NCBI GenBank assembly: GCA_046303515.1
Contig: JBKCGI010000093.1
Span: 1 to 5,148 of the forward strand
DNA length: 5,148 nt
Origin: M2408 sp046303515
Lineage (GTDB): Bacteria; Bacteroidota; Bacteroidia; Flavobacteriales_D; Crocinitomicaceae
Direction: 5' to 3'
Both the position numbers and the translations under genes were made by a program. Below are positions 1 to 5,148 of this stretch, piece after piece. Positions within the stretch are counted from its first letter, which is position 1. Each line of letters begins with the position of its first letter. The notes beneath the pieces are model-generated. The model had not been told where the DNA came from. It did no database searches and worked only from the letters and a program-made list of their open reading frames with translations.

Positions 1-2
1 GC

Positions 3-125
3 ACAAGTTTAAACGATTTGAAAGCTTCAAAAAATGGTGAACGTGTAGGACTCAGTTTTAAGAAAACAGATATTACCATCAAAAATGGAACCCAATTGGC
101 TAAATACATTGAAGAAAGCATCTGA
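3..125 (+). CDS. C-terminal 40 residues of an unidentified protein (5' end outside the window)
   Basis: This frame is open from the window edge and ends at TGA 123-125. It reads T-S-L-N-D-L-K-A-S-K at the visible start and ends QLAKYIEESI. The other two forward frames hit stops within about 40 bases, so this is the only one that can carry an upstream gene into the window. The tail is charged and soluble-looking, with a probable beta strand pair (RVGLSFKK, DITIKNG) followed by a short helix, and has no membrane segment. I do not recognise the family. The final base of its stop codon is the first base of the next gene's ATG (TGATG), a classic arrangement for translational coupling, so it probably shares a transcript with the WG-repeat gene. 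What is seen is the open frame and the overlap; that it is a real gene is inferred from them. Confidence 0.62.
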   Translation, partial: TSLNDLKASKNGERVGLSFKKTDITIKNGTQLAKYIEESI

Positions 126-3100
126 TGAAAACTGTTTTTCACATAGTAATTTTGTTTTTCTTGAGCGCATACTTTTTCGCTCAAGAAATTACTTTACCCT
201 TTGTGAAAAACGGAAATTGGTTTCTCTTAAAAAATGGTCAAGAAGTAAAACTGCCACCCTCCTACACTTTTGTACATTTCTTTGATAAAGAGGGTTTTGC
301 ATATTTTCAAGAAGGACAAAAATACGGTGTAATCGACCAAAAAGGCAAAGAAGTTGTTAGTCCAAAATACAGCGATTTAACTCCTTTTGGCAATGCTTTT
401 TTTGCTGGAAAATACGATACAAATTTTCATATTTTTCAACTTAATAGTAATTTTAAAGCTTTACCTTGTTTAAACGCCAGTTCCTTGGATTCCTCCTGGA
501 TTTTAATCGAACAAAAAGACAAACATTTTATTCTAAACAGTCGAAATTATTTCCAGTTTGAAATTGATTCAAGCAGCTCTTATGAAGTAAGGTTCAACCA
601 TTTAATTGTGTTCAAAGATTCTGATAACATCGAACTTTACAATTATTTCGGAAAGAAAATTTACAGTGGAAATGGTCTTTTGACAGATAAAAATCTTTAT
701 GTCACGGTTGTAGATTCTAATTTCAATTACATCTTTGATTCCTATTCCTTTTGGCATTTTCCAGCAAAGGCAAAATTCACTTCTTCGAGCAACGAATACA
801 TTCAGTATCAACTCAATGGAAACGCTTTTTTGCTTGACAGAAACTCCAAAAAAACAATCATTTCTTATCCTTGCGACAAAATAAAAAAACGAGGAAACTA
901 CTTTGAGGTAGAAAAAAATCAATTTTATGGTTTGATTGACCAACAGGGAAAAATATTGTTACCCATCAAATACGACTTCTTCAACATCAATTCCAAATTT
1001 ATCGAAGTAAATTACAATACCTTAATGGGTTTGTATTCCCTTGATTTTAAAGAAATAATTCCTTGTAAATACAAATCCATTTCTTACGATGAAAATTTTT
1101 TCTATACCACTTCTCTAAATGCATTTAAAGGTTTAATTTCGAGAAAAACAAATCGTGAAATTTTAGCCGCACTTTACGATAATATCACTATTTCGAAAAA
1201 TATTATCAAGGCAAAATACAATGGCGTTTTGAGTATCGTTGAATTGGATAGTAAACATAAAATCTTAAACAAAGTTGCACTTGGTCAAACAGTTACTTTA
1301 AAAATGTATGGCCAACAAGGAAATTCTAAAAATAATTTTGATCCCCGTTTGTTTCAAATCGGTTGGTTTTTTGATACCATTCCTTCAAAAGGATTGCGTT
1401 GGGGAATAAAAAGCGCAACAGATAGTGTGATTTTAAAACCCAAATATAAAAATGTAAATTTTGTACAAAATGCACCTTTCAGCTTTATCATCGATGGGCC
1501 AAAAAGAAAAAATGCAATAAATGCAAGTACCAACAAAATCAATTACGAGGATAAATTTCATTTAGTTGATTTCTCTACAGGGAAAAAATTGAAAACTGAA
1601 TATTTAATGCATGTTGACACGGTCGATTTTAGAGAAAGAAACTTTGCTCGTTTTAAAGATTCTCTTTCTTTTGGAATCGTGACCGCTGAAAACAAGTTGA
1701 AGAGATTGACATGGATCGATTTAGATGAACATGAAAATGTGAGGTATTGTAATGCTAGTTCAAAAAAATTAAATTCAAAACCATCACTTGATACCTACTC
1801 CTATCCTTTCCAAGCCTTAAATTGCTATGGCTGGACAAGAGCCTACTTCAAATTATCCTACACTTTTGAAAAACCTAAATGGAATTTTTTAAACCAGGAA
1901 GGCGATTCAATTTTTCAAGAATCTTTTGATTACGTCGAAAATTATTACGCAAATTCTGTCCTACTTAATCGCAACGGAAAATGGGGAGTTGCCTACAAAG
2001 ATTCCATCACTATCCCTCTAGAATATGCAACTATCAAAAGAGTTAGCAATTATCAAGATACTGTTTTTTTGGTTTCACTTAATAAAAACAAAGCTTTGTA
2101 TTTGGATTCAAATTTGAGTCTAAAGACAAATAACAATATGCAATTTGAACAGAAAAAAGGCATTTTTACGACCTTTAAATCTGGAAATAAAACCTTGCTT
2201 TTTTCTTCAAGTGGCGAGCTTTTGTTGGAAACGGAAAAAGCGATTAAATTTCATGATTTTTCCCGTTTTGTGATACGTGATAAAAAAACATTTACGATTT
2301 ACGACGAAAATGCACAGGTAATTGGGGACGTAAAAACAAAACCGCTAGATTTTATCAGTCCAGATGAATTTATTTTTGAAGTTTCATCCAAAAAAGGCTT
2401 ACTTTCAACAACTGAAGACACTTTAATTCCTGCGCATTTCGATGAGATCCAAAAATTTGGCTCAAAGTTCTTAGCGCATTCTCCAATGGAAATGCATTTG
2501 TACAACGAAGATTTTAAGCTCATTTTAAAAACAACAAGCGGGAAAATTTTGGTGGATTCACTCAGTGGTTATTATGTTCTCGTTGAAAAAAACAAAGCTT
2601 CAATATTCAATTCTGAAGGGAAAAAACTTTACAAATGGAAGTTGGAAGATATCGTTTTGAAGGATTTTTTCAATAAAATGTTATTCACAAGCAAACACGA
2701 AGTCAAAAATTTAGAGGGAAAAAACATCGATTTTAAACTAAAAATTGAAGAAACAAAATTTTTGAAGGACGGCTATTTTGCTTTGAGGAATAAAGATAAA
2801 TTTTGGATTATTTTAGACGCGAAAAATCAAAAAATAGCAGAAAATTTACTCTATATTCGCAAAATTCAATACCTTGACAAGGGAATTTTTGGGCTAAACA
2901 CCAAAAAAGGATTTATTTTATACAACGACCAAACGAAGGAAATTTCAACATCCTACAAAGCAGCCACCAAAAATTGGGAGGAAGGACTTTTACTCGTAGA
3001 AAAAAATCATTCTCGTTTTCCATTTGAATTTGTAAACGAAAATTTTGAGAACGTCCTCCAAAAATCATTCAAAGAAGCTACTGTTTTCGCAAATGGTTTT

Positions 3101-3370
3101 GCCTGCGTTTCAGACGAAAGAGGCTGGACAATTATCGATAAAAATGGTTTTCAAAAATCGTATCCAAATTTCAACAAAATCGAACAACTCGCCAAAAATA
3201 ATTTTCTGAGCAGTTCTAAGCCACTCTATGGTTTGGTAGATCACTTCGGCAAAACAATCCTTCCTGTCGAATACGAAAAAATTACATTTATTAATGAAAA
3301 CATCATACAAACGATTAAGGAAGGTGTGATTAATTATTTTGATTATAGTGGGAAGGTGATTTATAAATAA
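125..3370 (+). CDS. Large secreted WG-repeat protein (1081 aa)
   Basis: Residues 1-19 form a Sec-type signal peptide: MK, then a hydrophobic core (VFHIVILFFLSAYFF), with probable cleavage after A19 before QE. The mature protein should be exported; periplasm or cell surface cannot be decided, and the C terminus (residues 1066-1081) does not look like a type IX secretion sorting domain. Its body is made of degenerate WG-like repeats of the form (Y/W)G(V/L)(I/V)D..GK.(I/V)(L/V)P.(K/E)Y..I. The clearest are at residues 66-88, 267-285, 425-443, 619-637, 757-775 and 1034-1053, with weaker ones near 301-318, 336-353, 585-604, 998-1018 and 1066-1080. Such repeats are thought to form beta-rich scaffolds; no enzymatic motif is visible and the role is unknown. 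ATG 125 is chosen because it gives the signal peptide and overlaps the preceding stop by one base. No clear ribosome-binding site precedes it, as is usual in Bacteroidota. The frame is intact throughout, with no sign of decay. Confidence 0.93.
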   Translation: MKTVFHIVILFFLSAYFFAQEITLPFVKNGNWFLLKNGQEVKLPPSYTFVHFFDKEGFAYFQEGQKYGVIDQKGKEVVSPKYSDLTPFGNAFFAGKYDTNFHIFQLNSNFKALPCLNASSLDSSWILIEQKDKHFILNSRNYFQFEIDSSSSYEVRFNHLIVFKDSDNIELYNYFGKKIYSGNGLLTDKNLYVTVVDSNFNYIFDSYSFWHFPAKAKFTSSSNEYIQYQLNGNAFLLDRNSKKTIISYPCDKIKKRGNYFEVEKNQFYGLIDQQGKILLPIKYDFFNINSKFIEVNYNTLMGLYSLDFKEIIPCKYKSISYDENFFYTTSLNAFKGLISRKTNREILAALYDNITISKNIIKAKYNGVLSIVELDSKHKILNKVALGQTVTLKMYGQQGNSKNNFDPRLFQIGWFFDTIPSKGLRWGIKSATDSVILKPKYKNVNFVQNAPFSFIIDGPKRKNAINASTNKINYEDKFHLVDFSTGKKLKTEYLMHVDTVDFRERNFARFKDSLSFGIVTAENKLKRLTWIDLDEHENVRYCNASSKKLNSKPSLDTYSYPFQALNCYGWTRAYFKLSYTFEKPKWNFLNQEGDSIFQESFDYVENYYANSVLLNRNGKWGVAYKDSITIPLEYATIKRVSNYQDTVFLVSLNKNKALYLDSNLSLKTNNNMQFEQKKGIFTTFKSGNKTLLFSSSGELLLETEKAIKFHDFSRFVIRDKKTFTIYDENAQVIGDVKTKPLDFISPDEFIFEVSSKKGLLSTTEDTLIPAHFDEIQKFGSKFLAHSPMEMHLYNEDFKLILKTTSGKILVDSLSGYYVLVEKNKASIFNSEGKKLYKWKLEDIVLKDFFNKMLFTSKHEVKNLEGKNIDFKLKIEETKFLKDGYFALRNKDKFWIILDAKNQKIAENLLYIRKIQYLDKGIFGLNTKKGFILYNDQTKEISTSYKAATKNWEEGLLLVEKNHSRFPFEFVNENFENVLQKSFKEATVFANGFACVSDERGWTIIDKNGFQKSYPNFNKIEQLAKNNFLSSSKPLYGLVDHFGKTILPVEYEKITFINENIIQTIKEGVINYFDYSGKVIYK

Positions 3371-3434
3371 AGGCAAATCATAAAAGGCCCAACTGGAATT
3401 ATAATTTGCATGTTATTTAGGTGCCTTTGTAATT

Positions 3435-3463
3435 GATATTGCGTATCTCGATATGCGATATTT
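3435..3463 (+). repeat. Imperfect tandem repeat upstream of the transposase
   Basis: Two adjacent copies are visible: GATATTGCGTATCTC (3435-3449) and GATATGCGATATTT (3450-3463). They share GATAT, then GCG, then a TAT-containing tail, offset by single-base gaps. The second copy coincides with the candidate left terminal inverted repeat. A paired site of this kind could be a binding site for the transposase or a regulator, but that is inference. Confidence 0.4.
3451..3463 (+). repeat. Candidate left terminal inverted repeat
   Basis: ATATGCGATATTT matches the complement of 5023-5035 at 12 of 13 positions, with the mismatch at position 8. The GCG core makes the match more informative than the AT-rich surroundings would. 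Inward of it the two ends share only weak AT-rich similarity; outward they diverge at once, as expected at an element edge. Confidence 0.42.
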
Positions 3464-3554
3464 AAAAAAATAATCTTAATTATTCACAAAGTATTTACTA
3501 CGTGTAACCTTTTGAAGGTATCTCCTGGCAAGATATATCAAGCAAAACTTTTCT

Positions 3555-3562
3555 TATCTTCG
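3555..3562 (+). promoter_or_regulatory. Possible Bacteroidota -7 box for the transposase
   Basis: TATCTTCG matches the Bacteroidota -7 consensus TAnnTTTG at all fixed positions but one. It lies 15 bases before ATG 3578, which would give a very short leader. No TTG-type -33 box is seen at the usual 17-23 base spacing, so the assignment is weak. Its position downstream of the alternative TTG at 3512 favours ATG 3578 as the start. Confidence 0.3.
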
Positions 3563-3577
3563 CCGATTTTTTTTCTC

Positions 3578-4894
3578 ATGCACCACAGAACATCTTACGA
3601 CACATCGGTAAAACATTTGTACCGAAAAGGCCTAGAGGAAGCCATACCTTTGTCTTTACGAAAATCCATTCCACGAAACACAATTCATCGTTGGCGCAAC
3701 GAAAAAGACGATAAATATTTTGGTTTTGAATTAAATAAATTGGCTGCAAGTGAACTTGAATTATTAAAAACCTTTGCAAAATCCAAAAACGCTAAACGGA
3801 TTTTTATGAGTTATGTGCGAATTGGAAGATTTGTCCTCCCGATAGCTATCGGGACTTTGACCAACGACAAATTTATGAAACAGCAGTTCAAAAAGCACCG
3901 CATGGATTTGATTGATGTGATTGAACGGGCAAAACAAAATATTCCTTTGCGTACAATCTTGAAGTGTTTCAATATTTCAACCACTACTTATTCTATTTGG
4001 ATACAAGAACTTTTTGCTGGATGCAATAAATCTGCGATCGATTGGTGTTTGCAAAGACAACCACAGCAACTGAATGCAAATGAATTAACCGTAATGAAGG
4101 ACTTGATGACAAATCCAGAATACGAACATTGGCCAATTTCTTCCATTGCACATTTTGCAAAAAGAAACAATTTGTTGCATGTCTCCATGTCAACATGGTA
4201 CAAATATGCTCGCATTTTAGATTTAAGAAGAGCCAGACCTAAATTTCCAAGAGCAAAACGAAAAGAAGGAATTAAGGCCAACCGTCCAAACGAAATCTGG
4301 CATGCAGATGTAACTTATTTCAGAACTGGTTTGGAGCAATGTTATGTTTATTTAGTGGTCGATAACTATTCTCGTAAAATTTTATCATGGATGGTGAGCA
4401 CCAAATTGAGTGCACAAAATCGTTTGAAAACCATTGAAGAGGCATACGATAATGAATTTGGTTCTTTGCAAGAGGATATTACACTTTTGGTTGATGGTGG
4501 AAGTGAAAATCACAACAACGTGGTAAACTCATACGTTAATTTTATTCCAAATCTCACAAAACTACGAGCTTTAAAAGACATTCGTTTCGGAAATGTACAA
4601 ATTGAAGCGCACAACAAAATACTCAAACAAAGTTGGCTTTACAGAAGAGATATTCAAACGCCAGAAAAACTTCAAGAAGAAGTAAAAGCTTTCGTAAAAG
4701 AGTTTAACACAATTAGACCACATCACGCGCTCGGCGGCTTAACACCGAATGAAAAGCATTACGAAATAGAACCTTATGAAAATTTTGTTTACAGGATAAA
4801 GCAGAAAGAAGCATTAAAAGAGCGAATGATTGGTAATAGACAAAATGCTTGCGGTACTTGTATTACTCAAAAAGTTTCAAAATGCTCTTTATGA
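3578..4894 (+). CDS. DDE (rve-superfamily) transposase, single ORF, 438 aa
   Basis: This protein would cut and join DNA ends of its own element. Counting from ATG 3578, residues 1-45 hold a helix-turn-helix-like segment (SLRKSIPRNTIHRWRNE); a second lies near 121-142 (LRTILKCFNISTTTYSIWIQ) and a third near 186-212 (PISSIAHFAK...STWYKYAR). The integrase core runs from about 236 to 395. It starts with RPNEIWHADVTYF and has D244 (HADVT), D306 (LLVDGGSEN) and E343 (VQIEAHNKILK) as the likely catalytic triad. D306 and E343 are separated by 36 residues, close to the DD35E spacing of IS3-like enzymes. FNTIRPHHALGGLTPNE (376-392) is the typical end of the core. The tail carries C425, C428 and C436. 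The frame can be extended upstream to TTG 3512 (460 aa), but those 22 extra residues look like non-coding translation. All catalytic residues and the frame are intact, so it may be active. In contrast to IS3, there is no separate OrfA and no frameshift signal. The family assignment is from motif recognition; no ISfinder name is claimed. Confidence 0.93.
   Translation: MHHRTSYDTSVKHLYRKGLEEAIPLSLRKSIPRNTIHRWRNEKDDKYFGFELNKLAASELELLKTFAKSKNAKRIFMSYVRIGRFVLPIAIGTLTNDKFMKQQFKKHRMDLIDVIERAKQNIPLRTILKCFNISTTTYSIWIQELFAGCNKSAIDWCLQRQPQQLNANELTVMKDLMTNPEYEHWPISSIAHFAKRNNLLHVSMSTWYKYARILDLRRARPKFPRAKRKEGIKANRPNEIWHADVTYFRTGLEQCYVYLVVDNYSRKILSWMVSTKLSAQNRLKTIEEAYDNEFGSLQEDITLLVDGGSENHNNVVNSYVNFIPNLTKLRALKDIRFGNVQIEAHNKILKQSWLYRRDIQTPEKLQEEVKAFVKEFNTIRPHHALGGLTPNEKHYEIEPYENFVYRIKQKEALKERMIGNRQNACGTCITQKVSKCSL
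3837..3854. repeat. 18-bp perfect palindrome inside the transposase gene
   Basis: TCCCGATAGCTATCGGGA is its own reverse complement with no loop. It is read in frame as part of VLPIAIGT (residues 86-93 of the transposase) without breaking the gene. From memory, GATAGCTATC-centred palindromes of this kind are repeated in flavobacterial genomes, so this may be one copy of a dispersed genomic palindrome rather than a part of the transposase family. The palindrome is directly visible; the genome-wide abundance is recollection and untested here. Confidence 0.8.
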
Positions 4895-4953
4895 GATAAA
4901 AATATATCTAAATCAAAACAAAATATCAAATTAATCCCCTAAATTCTAAAAAA

Positions 4954-4993
4954 TGTAAAAAGCTTTGGAGGAAAAGTGAACTCCATTTTTACA
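4954..4993 (+). terminator. Bulged hairpin downstream of the transposase
   Basis: TGTAAAAA (4954-4961) pairs perfectly with TTTTTACA (4986-4993), and inside it TGGAG (4966-4970) pairs with CTCCA (4981-4985). A 4-base bulge (4962-4965) interrupts the left arm and the loop is 10 bases. It begins 60 bases after the transposase stop. The descending arm is T-rich, so it could terminate or stabilise the transposase transcript. There is no T run after the stem, so it is not a textbook intrinsic terminator. Confidence 0.35.
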
Positions 4994-5022
4994 AAAAATA
5001 AAATTAGCGGATTTATAATAAA

Positions 5023-5035
5023 AAATAACGCATAT
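5023..5035 (-). repeat. Candidate right terminal inverted repeat
   Basis: The strand shown reads AAATAACGCATAT. Its complement, ATATGCGTTATTT, matches 3451-3463 at 12 of 13 bases. It is the partner that defines the candidate right edge of the insertion sequence. Confidence 0.42.
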
Positions 5036-5049
5036 TTTGCTAAAAAAAC

Positions 5050-5057
5050 TATCTTTG
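5050..5057 (+). promoter_or_regulatory. Bacteroidota-type -7 promoter box
   Basis: TATCTTTG is an exact match to the TAnnTTTG consensus recognised by the Bacteroidota primary sigma factor. A TTTG occurs upstream at 5036-5039, but only 10 bases away, too close for a normal -33 box, and nothing resembling TTG lies at 17-23 bases. A gene beginning near the window edge (ATG 5098 or 5124) would be the natural client. The box match is seen; promoter activity is inferred. Confidence 0.4.
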
Positions 5058-5064
5058 AAAATGC

Positions 5065-5087
5065 CGTTCCTAATAAGGAACGTTTTT
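5065..5087 (+). terminator. Hairpin with T run, intrinsic-terminator-like
   Basis: CGTTCCT (5065-5071) and AGGAACG (5076-5082) form a perfect 7-bp stem around the 4-base loop AATA, followed directly by TTTTT (5083-5087). This is the standard form of an intrinsic terminator on the plus strand. It lies 170 bases after the transposase stop and outside the candidate right repeat, so it could end read-through from the element. The preceding -7 box raises the alternative that it is a 5' leader hairpin of the next transcript. Confidence 0.5.
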
Positions 5088-5148
5088 GAAAAGAAATATG
5101 TTAATAGTAAAAGGCTTTAAAATATGGGGAAATGGAAAAAAATGGAGA

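Larger units (their letters stand above)
3371..3577. other. AT-rich intergenic gap between WG-repeat gene and transposase
   Basis: This gap of 207 bp holds no credible gene. It contains an imperfect tandem repeat (3435-3463), the candidate left terminal repeat of the insertion sequence (3451-3463), and a small 5-bp palindrome, ACCTT-TTG-AAGGT, at 3507-3519 that could be an operator or a chance hairpin. No convincing terminator follows the WG-repeat stop codon: the only inverted repeat there is AAAGGCA (3369-3375) with TGCCTTT (3422-3428), whose arms lie 46 bases apart. Confidence 0.6.
3451..5035 (+). mobile_element. Candidate insertion sequence carrying one DDE transposase
   Basis: The transposase gene lies between ATATGCGATATTT (3451-3463) and, on the opposite strand, ATATGCGTTATTT (complement of 5023-5035). 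That is 12 of 13 bases in inverted orientation, 114 bp upstream of the ATG and 128 bp downstream of the stop. The resulting size of about 1585 bp suits a single-ORF element with a transposase of this length. If the true ends are the TG...CA within the repeats (3454 and 5032), as in IS3-like elements, the flanking bases are TA on both sides, which would be at most a 2-bp target duplication. No longer target duplication is visible. The presence of the transposase is firm; the exact boundaries are a hypothesis. Confidence 0.42.
4895..5148. other. AT-rich region after the transposase, no complete gene
   Basis: These 254 bases hold a bulged hairpin (4954-4993), the candidate right terminal repeat (5023-5035), a -7 box (5050-5057) and a hairpin with a T run (5065-5087). 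Near the edge there are possible gene starts: ATG 5098 (reading MLIVKGFKIWGNG) and ATG 5124 (reading MGKWKKME), in different frames and both open to the end of the window. Too little is visible to call either a gene. Confidence 0.6.

Noticed and set aside
85..285. 66-residue forward frame starting before the WG-repeat gene
   Set aside because: It overlaps both the end of the upstream gene and the signal peptide region of the WG-repeat gene in another frame and has no motif.
602..943. Reverse-strand open frame of 113 residues opposite the WG-repeat gene
   Set aside because: It lies wholly opposite a strong gene with signal peptide and repeats, and its translation has no recognisable motif. 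The other reverse-strand frames opposite the two large genes are rejected for the same reason.
3369..3428. AAAGGCA / TGCCTTT inverted repeat after the WG-repeat gene as a terminator
   Set aside because: The arms are separated by 46 bases and are not followed by a T run; pairing of seven bases at this distance is expected fairly often.
3507..3519. ACCTT-TTG-AAGGT palindrome as an operator
   Set aside because: A 5-bp stem with no second copy is too weak to call in AT-rich DNA.
3512..3577. Upstream extension of the transposase from TTG 3512 (22 more residues)
   Set aside because: The added peptide is a hydrophobic, low-information stretch, the start is a TTG, and a -7-like box lies downstream of it at 3555, so ATG 3578 is the better start.
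3503..4993. TGTAA (3503-3507) and TTACA (4989-4993) as alternative element ends
   Set aside because: Beyond these five bases the two ends do not match, and no flanking duplication is seen, so the pair is weaker than the 12/13 repeat.
1..5148. CRISPR array, tRNA or rRNA gene, defence or toxin-antitoxin system
   Set aside because: No regularly spaced repeats, no tRNA-like cloverleaf or rRNA sequence, and no protein with nuclease, toxin or antitoxin motifs other than the transposase was found.

Overview
The window looks like a chromosomal stretch from a low-GC member of the Bacteroidota, most likely Flavobacteriia. Three things point there: an AT-rich secreted protein built from WG-type repeats with a signal peptide ending in FFAQ, a DDE transposase of a single-ORF type that I associate with this phylum, and motifs resembling the Bacteroidota -7 promoter box (TAnnTTTG) with no clear Shine-Dalgarno sites. 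The genus cannot be told from the sequence.

Layout. Positions 3-125 hold the last 40 codons of an unidentified gene. Its TGA overlaps by one base the ATG of a 1081-residue secreted WG-repeat protein (125-3370), so the two are probably co-transcribed and translationally coupled. An AT-rich gap of about 200 bp follows, containing an imperfect tandem repeat. Next comes a DDE (rve-type) transposase, 3578-4894 from the preferred ATG. It has N-terminal helix-turn-helix-like segments, a complete D-D-E triad and a cysteine cluster at the C terminus. The last 254 bp hold no complete gene. They carry a bulged hairpin, a candidate right terminal inverted repeat, a perfect Bacteroidota-type -7 box and a strong 7-bp hairpin followed by five Ts.

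The transposase gene is bracketed by a 13-base inverted repeat with one mismatch (3451-3463 and 5023-5035). This makes a candidate insertion sequence of about 1.6 kb lying between the WG-repeat gene and whatever starts near the right edge. An 18-bp perfect palindrome, TCCCGATAGCTATCGGGA, lies in frame inside the transposase gene.

I see no RNA gene, CRISPR array or defence system. The best candidates for something undescribed are the element boundaries, the embedded palindrome, and the -7 box plus hairpin just outside the element. No wholly new system is evident.
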